Source: Rathayibacter sp. VKM Ac-2759
GTDB taxonomy: Bacteria > Actinomycetota > Actinomycetes > Actinomycetales > Microbacteriaceae
NCBI RefSeq assembly: GCF_009834225.1
Contig: NZ_CP047176.1
Location: 3,874,870-3,938,869, forward strand
Reading direction: 5' to 3'
Length of the DNA: 64,000 nucleotides
Shown in pieces: positions 42,568 to 52,314 of the stretch. Every line of letters begins with the position of its first letter. Position 1 is the stretch's first letter. Position numbers and translations under genes: made by a program. The notes under the pieces were generated by a model that was not told the DNA's origin, ran no database searches, and was given only the letters and a program-made list of their open reading frames with translations.

Positions 42568-42734
42568 CGTTCCTCTTCCCGTCGTCCGCGAGCACACCGC
42601 TGGAGCGACGCGGTACCCGCGCGCTCCCGATGCCGGTCGTCTCCGAGCCTGTCACGCACGCAGGCCGGGATCCGCCTGCCTGAGCGTTCTCCCGGCCGGG
42701 CTCCGCGCCGGACTCAGGAAGGGGCGCCTCGCCG

Positions 42735-42965
42735 TCAGGCCGAGACGCGGAACCGGCGCCCGCCGAACCCGACGACGTCGCCGACCACCAGCTGCCGTCC
42801 ACGGCGACGATCGACCTCGCCGTTCACGCTCACGAGACCGTCCGCGACGGCCTCCTTCACCTCTCCGCCGGAGTCGAGGATCCCCGCGAACTTGAGGAAC
42901 TGCCCGAGGCGGATGGACTCCCCGTCGAGAGGGACGTCGTCGATCCGAGCGGCCACGGCGGTCAC
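42735..42965 (-). CDS. S4-domain RNA-binding protein
   Basis: The 76-residue protein is a single S4 domain of the YbcJ/RqcP-like type: IRLGQFLKFAGILDSGGEVKEAVADGLVSVNGEVDRRRGRQLVVGDVV. S4 domains bind structured RNA, such as rRNA or peptidyl-tRNA complexes. The GTG at 42965 overlaps the dnaB stop (GTGA), so it is co-translated with dnaB; GTG at 42956 is an alternative. A direct link to replication is not implied. Confidence 0.88.
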   Translation of the reverse strand: MTAVAARIDDVPLDGESIRLGQFLKFAGILDSGGEVKEAVADGLVSVNGEVDRRRGRQLVVGDVVGFGGRRFRVSA

Positions 42966-44356
42966 ACCGCCGGGATGTCGGCGAACCGCGAGAAGTGGCC
43001 GTGGAAGCCCACCGTCACCGTGCGGGTCGGTCCGTTGCGGTGCTTGGCGACGATCAGGTCGGCCTCGCCCGCGCGCGGGTTGTCCTTCTCGTAGGCGCTC
43101 TCGCGGTGCAGGAGGATCACCATGTCGGCGTCCTGCTCGATCGAGCCGGACTCGCGGAGGTCCGAAATCGCGGGGAGCTTGTCGGCGCGCTGCTCCGGTC
43201 CACGGTTCAGCTGCGACAGCGCGATGACCGGCACCTGGAGCTCCTTGGCGAGCAGCTTGAGCGCTCGGGAGAACTCCGAGACCTCCTGCTGGCGGCTCTC
43301 GACCTTCTTGCCCGAGGTCATCAGCTGGAGGTAGTCGATGACGACCATCTTGAGACCGATGCGCTGCTTGAGCCGGCGGCACTTGGCGCGGATCTCGACG
43401 AGCGTGAGGTTCGGCGAGTCGTCGATGTAGAGCGGTGCGTCGTTGATCCGGCCGCGGGTCGAGGCGATGGTCGTCCAGTCGCGCTGGTCGACCGTTCCCT
43501 TGCGCATGTGCTGCAGCGGCACCGAGGCCTCGGCCGAGAGGAGGCGCATCGCGATCTCGCTGCGCCCCATCTCGAGCGAGAAGAAGATCGTCGCCATGTT
43601 GTGCTTGATCGCGGCCGCGCGGGCGAAGTCGAGCGCGAGCGTCGACTTTCCGAGCGCGGGTCGCGCGGCGACGATGATCATCTGGCCGGGGTGGAAGCCG
43701 TTGGTCAGGTCGTCGAGGTCGGCGAAGCCCGTGGGCACGCCGGTGAAGGCGCCGTCCTTGTGCGCGGCGGCCTCGATCTCGTCGATGGCCACCGTCACCG
43801 CGTCGGTCAGCGGGACGTAGTCCTCGGCCGTCTCGGAGCCGGTGACGTTGTAGATCTCGGCCTGCGCCGTGTTGACCAGGTCGAGGACCTCGCCCTCGCC
43901 CTGGTACCCCATCTGCACGATGCGGGTGCCCGCCTCGACCAGTCGGCGCAGCAGAGCCCGCTCGGCGACGATCGACGCGTAGTAGCCGGCGTTCGCCGCC
44001 GTCGGCACCATAGCCGTCAGCGAGTGGAGGTAGTCGGCGCCGCCCGCGCGCTGCAGCTCGCCCTGCTTGGTGAGCTCGTCGGTGACGGCGATGACGTCGG
44101 TCGGCTCGCCGTGCGAGTAGAGCGCCAGGATCGCCTCGAAGACGATCTCGTGCTTCGGGATGTAGAAGTCGTTGGCCTTCACGCTCTCGACGACGTCGGC
44201 GACCGCGTCCTTCGAGAGCAGCATGCCTCCGAGGGCCGACTGCTCGGCGAGCAGGTCGTGCGGAGGCGTCCGCTCGTTCGAGCGAGGAGCGTCGCCTCGT
44301 CCGTCACGTCCGTCTCGTCCGTCCGAGCCGGGAACCGCCAGGTGCGCGATCGTCAT
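42962..44356 (-). CDS. dnaB: Replicative DNA helicase DnaB
   Basis: The 464-residue helicase has the N-terminal DnaB domain (DLLAEQSALGGMLLSKDAVADVVE) and the RecA-like C-terminal ATPase, with Walker A ARPALGKSTLAL, Walker B VVIDYLQLM, IALSQLNRG and DLRESGSIEQDADMVILLHR. It unwinds DNA ahead of the replication fork as a hexamer. Length is normal and no intein is present, although dnaB is a common intein site. AGGAGG lies upstream of the ATG. The long upstream gap holds several DnaA-box-like motifs. Confidence 0.97.
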   Translation of the reverse strand: MTIAHLAVPGSDGRDGRDGRGDAPRSNERTPPHDLLAEQSALGGMLLSKDAVADVVESVKANDFYIPKHEIVFEAILALYSHGEPTDVIAVTDELTKQGELQRAGGADYLHSLTAMVPTAANAGYYASIVAERALLRRLVEAGTRIVQMGYQGEGEVLDLVNTAQAEIYNVTGSETAEDYVPLTDAVTVAIDEIEAAAHKDGAFTGVPTGFADLDDLTNGFHPGQMIIVAARPALGKSTLALDFARAAAIKHNMATIFFSLEMGRSEIAMRLLSAEASVPLQHMRKGTVDQRDWTTIASTRGRINDAPLYIDDSPNLTLVEIRAKCRRLKQRIGLKMVVIDYLQLMTSGKKVESRQQEVSEFSRALKLLAKELQVPVIALSQLNRGPEQRADKLPAISDLRESGSIEQDADMVILLHRESAYEKDNPRAGEADLIVAKHRNGPTRTVTVGFHGHFSRFADIPAV

Positions 44357-44526
44357 GCCTTCGCCTCCTCCTGTCGGGTGCCTCGCGGAGCAGGTGGGCG
44401 CCTGCGCGATGCCGTCGGGTCCGGTCTACCAGCGACCTCCGACAGTGCGCGCGAACGCCCGTCCCGCTCCCCTCGCGGGGCGCTGCGCCACCCTACGGAC
44501 CGCCGGGAGCCAGGGTCAAACCGGCC

Positions 44527-44738
44527 TGTGGAGAGCGCTGTGGAGAAATCGCGGGAAACGCCGCGTCCACTGTGGGCAACATGTGGACAACCCTGTGGGA
44601 TCTGCGCGGCCCGCCAAGTTTTTTCATGCTCCTGACCAGGGATTAACCGCTCTCCACAGGTGTGTGTGGAAAAGAGTCTCCAGACCACGTTGAAGGTTGC
44701 CCGCTCGAAAGGGTGTATGTGGATGAAGCTGTGGAGAA
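44527..44738. promoter_or_regulatory. Cluster of DnaA-box-like motifs upstream of dnaB
   Basis: One-mismatch copies of TGTGGATAA occur at 44539 (TGTGGAGAA), 44582 (TGTGGACAA), 44665 (TGTGGAAAA), 44718 (TGTGGATGA) and 44730 (TGTGGAGAA), with weaker ones at 44527 and 44571. All face the same way. No gene is seen in the 44357-44810 gap; the rest holds this cluster and the rplI terminator. Confidence 0.55.
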
Positions 44739-44747
44739 CGCAACGAC

Positions 44748-44792
44748 GAAGGGCGGTGCGGCAGGGCCCGGAAGCCCTGCTGCACCGCCCTT
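44748..44792 (-). terminator. Terminator of the rpsF-ssb-rpsR-rplI operon
   Basis: A stem of about 18 pairs, interrupted by one mismatch, is formed by GAAGGGCGGTGCGGCAGGGC and its near-complement GCCCTGCTGCACCGCCCTTC. It starts 19 bases after the rplI stop and is the strongest hairpin in the window. Confidence 0.85.
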
Positions 44793-44810
44793 CGCGGCGT
44801 TCTCGCGGCC

Positions 44811-45263
44811 TTACTTGGCCGCGACCACCTGCAGCTTCACGGTGGCCTGGATGTCGTCGCGCAGACGCACCACGGCCTCGTGCTCGCCGACCGTCTTGAT
44901 CGCCGAGGCGATCACGATCTTGCGCTTGTCGAGATCGCCGAAGCCGGCCGCCGCCACCGCGTTCGCGACGTCGGAGGTCTTGACCGAGCCGAAGAGACGG
45001 CCGTCCTTGCCGGCCTTGACCGTCAGCTTCACCCGGTTGGCCTCGAGGACCTGCTTGGTGTGCTGAGCCTCTTCGATGGTCTTGTGCTCGCGGGCGGCAC
45101 GAGCGGTCTTGATCTGCTCGACCTGCTTCTCGCCGCCACGGCTCCACGCGACGCCGAAGCCCTGCGGGATGAGGTAGTTGCGGGCGTACCCGTTCTTCAC
45201 GTCGACGACGTCGCCGGCGGAGCCGAGTCCGTCGACCTCGTGGGTCAGGATGACCTTGGACAT
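44811..45263 (-). CDS. rplI: 50S ribosomal protein L9
   Basis: The 150-residue protein starts [41 protein letters not shown], the classic L9 N-domain that binds 23S rRNA. A long helix and the C-domain ([19 protein letters not shown]) follow. Its length matches the family. It is the last gene of the rpsF-ssb-rpsR-rplI operon, 8 bases after rpsR, followed by a strong terminator. Confidence 0.98.
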   Translation of the reverse strand: MSKVILTHEVDGLGSAGDVVDVKNGYARNYLIPQGFGVAWSRGGEKQVEQIKTARAAREHKTIEEAQHTKQVLEANRVKLTVKAGKDGRLFGSVKTSDVANAVAAAGFGDLDKRKIVIASAIKTVGEHEAVVRLRDDIQATVKLQVVAAK

Positions 45264-45271
45264 ACCGTTAC

Positions 45272-45532
45272 CTACCTTCCGCTGCCGGCGTAGGGCAGGA
45301 GCGCCATCTCGCGGGCGTTCTTGACGGCACGGGCGATGAGGCGCTGCTCCTGGACGGAGACGCCGGTGATGCGACGGGCGCGGATCTTCCCGCGCTCCGA
45401 GATGAACTTGCGGAGGGTCGGGACGTCCTTGTAGTCGATGACGCCCACGCGGACCGACTTCGCGGGGGCCGCGTTCTTCGCGCCCTTGCCGCGGATCGGC
45501 TTGCGGCGGTCGCCGCTGCTCTTTCCAGCCAT
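45272..45532 (-). CDS. rpsR: 30S ribosomal protein S18
   Basis: The 86-residue protein ends with the S18 core [53 protein letters not shown]. The N-terminus is basic. No CxxC zinc motif is present, so this is the C-minus form. It lies between ssb and rplI in the conserved operon. S18 binds S6, encoded upstream in the same operon, on the small subunit platform. Confidence 0.98.
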   Translation of the reverse strand: MAGKSSGDRRKPIRGKGAKNAAPAKSVRVGVIDYKDVPTLRKFISERGKIRARRITGVSVQEQRLIARAVKNAREMALLPYAGSGR

Positions 45533-45634
45533 AGTGGTTTCCTTTGAGATTCTGGTTCGCCCCCTGGTCGTCCGGCGCTACAGCGCGGGGCGATCGAGGC
45601 GTGATTCAGGTGAGGGCGCGTCCGAGCGGTGAGC

Positions 45635-46210
45635 TCAGAACGGCGTCTCGTCGTTGTAGCTGCCCGGCGTACTCCAGACGTCGCCACCTGCGGGTGCGCT
45701 CGGAGCCCACGGCTCCTCGGCCTGGCCACCGCGGTTGCCTCCCGCGTTGCCGCCGGAGCCTCCCTGGTTGCCGCCGCCGAAGCCGCCCTGGCTCGCGCCC
45801 TGACCGCCGCCGACCTGGCCGCGTCCGCCGCCTCCGGCACCGCCGCCGCTCGCACGCGTGACCTGTGCGGTCGCGTAGCGCAGCGAGGGGCCGATCTCGT
45901 CGATCTCGAGCTCGATGCTGGTGCGCTTCTCGCCTTCCTTCGTCTCGTACGAGCGCTGCTTCAGGCGGCCGGTCGCGATGACGCGGCTCCCCTTGGTCAG
46001 CGATCCCGCGACGTGCTCGGCGAACTCGCGCCAGACGGAGGCCCGGAGGAACAGCGCTTCGCCGTCCTTCCAGTCGTTCGCCTGGCGGTCGAAGGTGCGC
46101 GGCGTGGAGGCGATGGTGAAGTTCGCGACCGCGAGCCCGTTCTGCGTGTAGCGCAGCTCGGGGTCGGACGTGAGGTTCCCCACCACGGTGATGATCGTCT
46201 CGCCGGCCAT
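45635..46210 (-). CDS. ssb: Single-stranded DNA-binding protein
   Basis: The 191-residue protein has the OB fold ([68 protein letters not shown]) in its first 110 residues. A Gly/Gln-rich flexible tail of about 65 residues follows, ending in the acidic tip NDETPF, which recruits replication and repair partners. It lies between rpsF and rpsR, 5 bases after rpsF. Confidence 0.97.
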   Translation of the reverse strand: MAGETIITVVGNLTSDPELRYTQNGLAVANFTIASTPRTFDRQANDWKDGEALFLRASVWREFAEHVAGSLTKGSRVIATGRLKQRSYETKEGEKRTSIELEIDEIGPSLRYATAQVTRASGGGAGGGGRGQVGGGQGASQGGFGGGNQGGSGGNAGGNRGGQAEEPWAPSAPAGGDVWSTPGSYNDETPF

Positions 46211-46215
46211 GAGCG

Positions 46216-46593
46216 CTACGCCTTGGGAGCGGCCGGAGCCTTGGCAGCCTTGCGGGCGGCCTTCTCGTCGGCGAGCTTCTTGGCGGCGGCGACCTGGGCG
46301 ATGCCCTCTTCTGCACGCAGCACCTTGGTGCGCATGACGGCCTCCGACAGCTTCAGCTGACGGTCGAGCTCGTTCGCGGCGGCCGAGGTCGACGTGAAGT
46401 CGACGACGGCGTAGATGCCCTCGGACTTCTTGTTGATCTCGTACGCCAGACGACGGCGGCCCCAGACGTCGACCTTGTCGATGGATCCACCATCGGTGCG
46501 GATGACGTTGAGGAACTTGTCGAGACTCGGAGCGACGGTGCGCTCATCGATCTCGGGATCCAGGATGACCATGAGTTCGTACTGATGCGTCAC
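46216..46593 (-). CDS. rpsF: 30S ribosomal protein S6
   Basis: The 125-residue protein begins [30 protein letters not shown] and contains [26 protein letters not shown], diagnostic of S6. An Ala/Lys-rich tail of about 30 residues extends beyond the usual core. GTG at 46593 follows AAGGAGG at a good distance and is clearly the start. It opens the rpsF-ssb-rpsR-rplI operon, whose promoter must lie in the 150 bases upstream. Confidence 0.97.
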   Translation of the reverse strand: MTHQYELMVILDPEIDERTVAPSLDKFLNVIRTDGGSIDKVDVWGRRRLAYEINKKSEGIYAVVDFTSTSAAANELDRQLKLSEAVMRTKVLRAEEGIAQVAAAKKLADEKAARKAAKAPAAPKA

Positions 46594-46749
46594 TAACCCA
46601 CCTCCTTCGGACTGAACGGCCACGGTATTTCCGTGACAGGAGGGTATGTAGCATCTGCCCACTCCCGCGGACGCGAGTGCGTCTGGTCGTGGACAACCTG
46701 ACGACTCTACCATCCGCGCCGGGCCGCCGCGAGGGTCCGCTGCTCGGAG

Positions 46750-48177
46750 TCAGGACCGCGCGGCCCACCACTCCTGCAGCCGCCGCGCGGCCTCCTCCTC
46801 GCCCAGCGGCCCCTCCTCGAGCCGCAGCTCGAGCAGGAACCGGTACGCCTGCCCCACCTCGGGCCCGGGAGCGAGCCCGAGCAGCTCCATGATCCGCGTG
46901 CCGTCGAGGTCGGGCCGCTTCGAGGCGAGCTCCTCCTTCGACGCGAGCTCGGCGATCCGCTGCTCGAGATCGTCGTAGGCGTGCGCCAGCCGGTCGGCCT
47001 TCCGCCGGTTGCGGGTGGTGACGTCGGCGCGGGTCAGGATGTGCAGCCGCTCGAGCAGCGGTCCCGCGTCGGTCACGTAGCGGCGCACCGCGGAGTCGGT
47101 CCACGCGCCGTCGGTGTAGCCGAAGAACCGCAGGTGGAGCTCGATCAGCCGCGCGACCTCGGTGATGGTCTGCTTGTCGAGCTTGAGCGCGCGGAGCCGG
47201 CGCGTGGCCAGCTTCGAGCCGACGACGTCGTGGTGGTAGAAGCTGACCACTCCGCCCGGCTCCAGGCGCCGCGTCGCCGGCTTGCCGATGTCGTGGAGCA
47301 GGGCGGCCAGGCGCAGCACCACGTCCGGCGCCGCTCCGGGGTGCCGCGACTCCTCGAGCGCGATCGCCTGCTCGAGCACGGTGAGGCTGTGCACGTAGAC
47401 GTCCTTGTGGTGGTGGTGCTCGTCCTGCTCGAGTCGGAGGGCCGGCAGCTCCGGGAGGAAGTAACCGGCCAGACCGGTGTCGACGAGCAGCTCGAGCCCG
47501 GCCCGCGGGGCACGGGTCGCGAGGAGCTTCCGCAGCTCCTCCTGGACGCGCTCCGCAGAGACGTCCTCAATGCGGCCCGCGAGCTCGGCCATCGCCCACT
47601 CGACCTCGTCCGTGGTGCGGAAGCCGAGCTGGGACGTGAACCGCGCGGCACGCAGCATCCGCAGCGGGTCGTCCCCGAAGGAGAGGTCGGCGGCGGAGGG
47701 AGTGCGCAGGCGCCCGGCCAGCAGGTCCTCCACCCCGCCCGACGGATCCACCAGCACCACCTCGGGGAGCCGGAGCGCCATCGCGTTGACGGTGAAGTCA
47801 CGGCGCACGAGATCGCCCTCGAGCGAGTCGCCGAACTCCACCTCGGGCTTCCGGCTCACCCCGTCGTAGCTGTCGCTGCGGTAGGTCGTGATCTCGACGG
47901 TCTCGCCGGCGAGGCGTGCGCCGATGGTCCCGAAAGCGCGACCGATGTCCCAGTGCGCCTCGGCGATCGGCGCGACGATGCGCACGATGTCGTCGGGGCG
48001 GGCGGAGGTCGTGAAGTCGAGGTCGTGCACACCGTGGCCGAGGAAGGCGTCGCGCACCGGGCCGCCCACCAGGGCGAGCTCGTGACCCTCGGCGGCGAAC
48101 GCCTCCGCGAGGCGGGCCACCGTCGGCGTCGCGGCGAGAGCGCGGAGGGTCTCGAGAGCGGTCTGGACGCTGTGCAT
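46750..48177 (-). CDS. CCA-adding tRNA nucleotidyltransferase
   Basis: The 475-residue protein has the class-II nucleotidyltransferase motif LVGGPVRDAFLGHGVHDLDFTTSARPDD (GG plus DxD), the domain SFGDDPLRMLRAARFTSQLGF and an HD-type domain LLHDIGKPATRRLEPGGVVSFYHHDVVGS. It adds or repairs the 3'-CCA end of tRNAs, and the HD part may have phosphatase or phosphodiesterase activity. ATG at 48177 follows TAGGAT by 7 bases, a leaderless promoter. It is divergent from the DUF6049 gene, a conserved arrangement in actinobacteria. Confidence 0.95.
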   Translation of the reverse strand: MHSVQTALETLRALAATPTVARLAEAFAAEGHELALVGGPVRDAFLGHGVHDLDFTTSARPDDIVRIVAPIAEAHWDIGRAFGTIGARLAGETVEITTYRSDSYDGVSRKPEVEFGDSLEGDLVRRDFTVNAMALRLPEVVLVDPSGGVEDLLAGRLRTPSAADLSFGDDPLRMLRAARFTSQLGFRTTDEVEWAMAELAGRIEDVSAERVQEELRKLLATRAPRAGLELLVDTGLAGYFLPELPALRLEQDEHHHHKDVYVHSLTVLEQAIALEESRHPGAAPDVVLRLAALLHDIGKPATRRLEPGGVVSFYHHDVVGSKLATRRLRALKLDKQTITEVARLIELHLRFFGYTDGAWTDSAVRRYVTDAGPLLERLHILTRADVTTRNRRKADRLAHAYDDLEQRIAELASKEELASKRPDLDGTRIMELLGLAPGPEVGQAYRFLLELRLEEGPLGEEEAARRLQEWWAARS

Positions 48178-48184
48178 TCGCACG

Positions 48185-48190
48185 ATCCTA
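48185..48190 (-). promoter_or_regulatory. -10 element of the CCA transferase gene (leaderless type)
   Basis: On the minus strand TAGGAT lies 7 bases before the ATG at 48177. No ribosome-binding site fits between them. Confidence 0.55.
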
Positions 48191-48335
48191 GTCGGGGCCG
48201 ATGTCCCACGACCGGCTCGGATCCGCGGAACGGCGCGGTAACCGCGCACACCGGTTACGACCTGTGCGATCCCTCGGACGACGCACCGGCGGCGCGGCGA
48301 GAGCCTGCCCGTAGAATCACCCGCATGGAGGCCGA

Positions 48336-50585
48336 GTGAGTTCGATGCATCGGCGCGTCCTCACTCTCTCCGAACGCTCACGACGGCGCGCGGTCCCGCA
48401 GCTCCTCCGCTCCGCCGGCGCTGCCGTTCTGTCGATCGCGCTGATCGGCCTCGCCTCACCGGCCGTCGCGGCGACCCAGGAGCCGACGTCGACGCCGACG
48501 TCGCAGGCCTCCCCCGAGCCGTCGTCGAGCAGCACCACCGTCACCGCGACCGTCGGAGCCGCGAACGACGGCGTGCTCCTCCCCGGTCAGGACCTCCAGC
48601 TCTCGGTGTCCGTCCGCAACGGCACGACCGAGTCGATCGACGGTGCCCGGGTCGAGGTGACGCTCGACTCACGGACCCTCGACTCGCGCGACGAGCTCGA
48701 CGCCTGGCTCGACGGCGAGACCGACGACGAGGGCTCGCCCACCGGCGAGGGCGCGGACCTCCGGCTGCTCCCCTCCGGTTCGGCCCAGGTCACCCTGACG
48801 ATCCCCGCGGCCGCCATCCCCTTCTCCGCCGATCCCGCGGCGCTCGGCTCGCACGCCGTCGCGGTCACCGTCACGAGCCCCGGCGGCACGCTCGCGACCG
48901 CTCGCAACTCCGTCGAGCTCACGAACGGCGCCCCCTCCGAGCGCGAGACCGGCGTGAGCGTCCTCGTGCCGCTCACCGTGCCCGACAGCTCCGACGGCCT
49001 GATCCCGGCCGAGACGCTGCAGGACTACACCCAGAGCACGGGCACGCTCTCGCGCCAGCTCGACTCCGTCGTCGGCCGCGCCGTGACCATCGGAGTGGAC
49101 CCGCGGATCCTCGCGTCCATCCGGATCCTGGGAGACGCGGCACCGGAGTCGGCGCGCACCTGGCTCGACCGGCTCGAGTCGGCTCCGAACGAGGTCTTCG
49201 CCCTGCCCTACGCCGACGCCGACGTCGCGGCGCAGGCGCAGTCGGGCCTCTCGACCCTCCTGACGCCGACGTCCTTCGAGTACGGGATCGACGATTCGCT
49301 CTTCGCCGACCCGCCGAGCACCGCGACGCCCACCCCGACCGCCACCGCCGACGCCCCGCAGCAGGACGAGGACCTGCCGACCCGGCCGACGACGGAGTCG
49401 CTCACCTCCTTCGACTGGTCGCCGACCATCGGCTCGCTCGCCTGGCCCGACGACCTCACGGTGCGCGGCGCCGATCTCGGCATCTATGCCACCAGCGGAA
49501 TGAACCGCACCGTCGTCTCCTCTGCGAACCTGTCCCTCCCCTCCTCCGTCTCGACGCTCAGCACCGCGAGCATCGACGGGAACGACGTCGTGGTCGCCGA
49601 CAGCACCCTCTCCACCGCCCTCGACGACGCGGTGAGCTCGACGAGCGACTCCGAGTGGCGCGCCCGGATGACCTCGATCACCGCGGGGCTCGCGCAGGTG
49701 CAGCGCGACGGCGAGTCCCCCGACGTCGTCCTGGCGCTCGACCGCGGCTCGGCGATCGACGGAGCACGGCTCGCGCAGACCCTCGACGCGATCGACGGCC
49801 TCCCGTGGGCGGAGGGCACCTCCCTCGCCGTCGCACTGACGGATCCCGTCACCGAGGGCGTCACCGTCGTCGACGCCCCGGAGACGGAGGAGCGGCTCGC
49901 CGACGTCTCCGACCTCCTCACCGTCGCGGCGCGCATCGAGTCGTTCTCGGCGGTCCTGTCCGAGCCGGAGCTGCTGAGCGGGAAGAGGCGCAACGACCTC
50001 CTGGCCCTGCTCGCCGTCACCTGGCGCGGAGACCCGGCCGGCTGGAGCGACGCCGTGACCGCGAGCGAGGAGCTGGCGGCCACCACCCTCACCTCCGTCA
50101 CCATCGAGGCCGCCGACAGCGTGACGCAGGTGTCCCGCGACTCGAGCATCCCCGTCTACGTCCGCAACGATCTGCCGTGGCCGGTCTCGGTGCGCATCCA
50201 GGCGTCGACCTCGAACGCGGTCCTCGACATCGACGAGGCCTCCGTCGAGCCCACGATGATCGATGCGCGCTCGCAGGGCCGCGTCCTGATCCCCGTGAAG
50301 GCCCGCGTCGGCAACGGCGAGACCAGCCTCCGGATGCAGCTGACCGCCCTCGACGGCACGGCGATCGGCACGCCCACGAGCGTCGTGACCAGCGTGCGCG
50401 CCGACTGGGAGACGGTCGGCACCCTCCTCCTCGGCATCGTCCTCGTCGTCGTCTTCGGCGCCGGCATCCTCCGCAACATCCGTCGCCGCCGCCGCGGCGA
50501 CCCGATCGAGGAGGAGGAGGACCCGAACGCACCGCTCGCGGTCCAGCCCGGCTTCGACGACGAACGAACGGACCCGCGTGGCTAG
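48336..50585 (+). CDS. DUF6049 family membrane-anchored extracellular protein
   Basis: The 749-residue protein has a signal peptide (AGAAVLSIALIGLASPAVAA), a large Ser/Thr-rich extracellular part and a single C-terminal membrane segment (VGTLLLGIVLVVVFGAGIL) followed by a basic and acidic cytoplasmic tail. It matches the DUF6049 family found between the CCA transferase and murJ genes in actinobacteria. A role in cell-wall assembly is inferred from its coupling to murJ, which it overlaps by 8 bases. GTG at 48336 follows GGAGG with a short gap; ATG at 48345 is an alternative. A -10-like TAGAAT is at 48312. Confidence 0.85.
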   Translation: MSSMHRRVLTLSERSRRRAVPQLLRSAGAAVLSIALIGLASPAVAATQEPTSTPTSQASPEPSSSSTTVTATVGAANDGVLLPGQDLQLSVSVRNGTTESIDGARVEVTLDSRTLDSRDELDAWLDGETDDEGSPTGEGADLRLLPSGSAQVTLTIPAAAIPFSADPAALGSHAVAVTVTSPGGTLATARNSVELTNGAPSERETGVSVLVPLTVPDSSDGLIPAETLQDYTQSTGTLSRQLDSVVGRAVTIGVDPRILASIRILGDAAPESARTWLDRLESAPNEVFALPYADADVAAQAQSGLSTLLTPTSFEYGIDDSLFADPPSTATPTPTATADAPQQDEDLPTRPTTESLTSFDWSPTIGSLAWPDDLTVRGADLGIYATSGMNRTVVSSANLSLPSSVSTLSTASIDGNDVVVADSTLSTALDDAVSSTSDSEWRARMTSITAGLAQVQRDGESPDVVLALDRGSAIDGARLAQTLDAIDGLPWAEGTSLAVALTDPVTEGVTVVDAPETEERLADVSDLLTVAARIESFSAVLSEPELLSGKRRNDLLALLAVTWRGDPAGWSDAVTASEELAATTLTSVTIEAADSVTQVSRDSSIPVYVRNDLPWPVSVRIQASTSNAVLDIDEASVEPTMIDARSQGRVLIPVKARVGNGETSLRMQLTALDGTAIGTPTSVVTSVRADWETVGTLLLGIVLVVVFGAGILRNIRRRRRGDPIEEEEDPNAPLAVQPGFDDERTDPRG

Positions 50586-52185
50586 CTTCTCCCTCGGACG
50601 CGCGAGCGCCGTCCTCGCCTCCGGCACGATGGTCTCGCGAGTCCTCGGCTTCGTGATGTCGATCGTCTTCACGCAGACCGTCGGCCTGATCGGGCAGGGC
50701 GCGGATGCGTTCACGGTCGCCAACGGACTGCCCAACACGGTCTACGCGATCATCGCGGGCGGCGCGCTCAACGCGGTCCTCGTCCCGCAGATCGTCCGCG
50801 CCGGACTCCACGCCGACGGCGGCAGGGCCTACATCAACCGCCTGCTCACTCTCGCCTTCGGAGTGCTGCTGGTCGCGGCCGTCGTCGCGACCCTGCTCGC
50901 CCCGCTCCTCGTGAGTCTCAATGCGAGCGGATACGGCCGGGAGCAGTTCCAGCTCGCCGTCGCCTTCGCCTACTGGTGCCTCCCGCAGGTCTTCTTCTAC
51001 GGCCTGTACACGATCCTCGGTGAGGTCCTCAACGCCCGCGGTTCGTTCGGACCCTTCACCTGGACGCCCGTCGTCAACAACGTGGTGACGATCGGCGGGC
51101 TCCTCGCCTTCCAGGCGATGTTCGGATCCGACGGCCGGGGTCTCCGGGACGCCACCGAGTGGACACCCCAGATGATCGCCGTCCTCGCGGGCTCCGCCAC
51201 CCTCGGAGTCGCCCTCCAGGCGATCCTCCTCGTCTTCTTCTGGAAGCGTGTCGGCCTGAGCTACCGCCCCGACTTCCGGATCCGGGGTGTCGGCCTCGGC
51301 CGCGCCGGCCGCATCGCGGTGTGGACGTTCGCCGCGCTGCTCCTCACGGTCGCGGCCGGCTTCATCGAGAACACCACGGTGAGCGGGTCCTCCGGCGCGA
51401 ACGCCTCCGCCACGGCCCTGCAGAAGGCCTGGCTGGTCTTCATGCTCCCCCACTCCGTGATCGCCGTCTCGGTCGCGACGGCGTACTACACGCGCATGAG
51501 CGGGCACGTGGCGAACAAGCGGATGTCCGAGTTCCGCGCCGACATCTCGTCCTCGATCCGGATCGTCGGGCTCTTCCTGGTCTTCTCCTCCGCCGCCCTC
51601 ATCGTGTGCGCCGGATCCTTCGCCGCGGTCTTCTCCGACAACCCCGATGCGATCGGGCCGATGGCGGGCATCATCATCGCGTACGTCCTCGTCCTGCCCC
51701 TCTTCTCGACGCTGGCGATCGTGCAGCGCGCCTTCTACTCGCTCGACGACGGCCGCACGCCGTTCCTCTACACCCTCGTGCAGACCATCGTCATCGCCCT
51801 CGGCTGCCTGGTCGCCACGGCCGTCCCGTCCGACCTCACGGCTCTCTTCGTGGCTGCCTCGGTCTCGGCCGGGGTCGCCGTGCAGGCCTTCCTCGCCTGC
51901 GTGCTGCTGCGCAGTCGGCTCGGCGGGAGCGGAGGCGCGCGCATCGCGATCCGCTTCGTCCAGTACCTGATCGCAGCCGTCCCCTCGGCGGTGGTCGGCG
52001 GCGGCATCATGCTGCTGCTCGTGCAGGCCGACGGCTACCCGTTCGCCGACTGGAGGTCCGCCATCGTGTCCATGGTCCTGGCCGGCACCGCCATGGCCGT
52101 CGTCTACTTCGGCGTCCTCTGGGTGATGAAGGTGCCGGAGCTGCGCGCGATGGCCGCTCCGTTCCTCCGCCGCCTCGGACGCTGA
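50578..52185 (+). CDS. murJ: Lipid II flippase MurJ (MviN family)
   Basis: The 535-residue protein has about fourteen membrane segments of the MOP superfamily. SGTMVSRVLGFVMSIVFTQTVG at the start and ANGLPNTVYAIIAGGALNAVLVPQIVRA are the MurJ/MviN landmarks, with conserved charged residues lining the cavity. It flips lipid II to the outer face for peptidoglycan synthesis. The actinobacterial pseudokinase and FHA-partner extensions seen in mycobacterial MurJ are absent. It overlaps the DUF6049 gene. Confidence 0.95.
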   Translation: MASFSLGRASAVLASGTMVSRVLGFVMSIVFTQTVGLIGQGADAFTVANGLPNTVYAIIAGGALNAVLVPQIVRAGLHADGGRAYINRLLTLAFGVLLVAAVVATLLAPLLVSLNASGYGREQFQLAVAFAYWCLPQVFFYGLYTILGEVLNARGSFGPFTWTPVVNNVVTIGGLLAFQAMFGSDGRGLRDATEWTPQMIAVLAGSATLGVALQAILLVFFWKRVGLSYRPDFRIRGVGLGRAGRIAVWTFAALLLTVAAGFIENTTVSGSSGANASATALQKAWLVFMLPHSVIAVSVATAYYTRMSGHVANKRMSEFRADISSSIRIVGLFLVFSSAALIVCAGSFAAVFSDNPDAIGPMAGIIIAYVLVLPLFSTLAIVQRAFYSLDDGRTPFLYTLVQTIVIALGCLVATAVPSDLTALFVAASVSAGVAVQAFLACVLLRSRLGGSGGARIAIRFVQYLIAAVPSAVVGGGIMLLLVQADGYPFADWRSAIVSMVLAGTAMAVVYFGVLWVMKVPELRAMAAPFLRRLGR

Positions 52186-52314
52186 CCGCCGCGGCAGGTC
52201 CGCCCCGACCCTGAGTGGTCACCCGAGAAGGGGTGCGCCGTCGGGGCCGACGTGGAAGGGTGGGCGCGTCTCCGGCAGAGCCGCCCTCCTCCACCCGCCG
52301 ACCCGGAAGGCACG

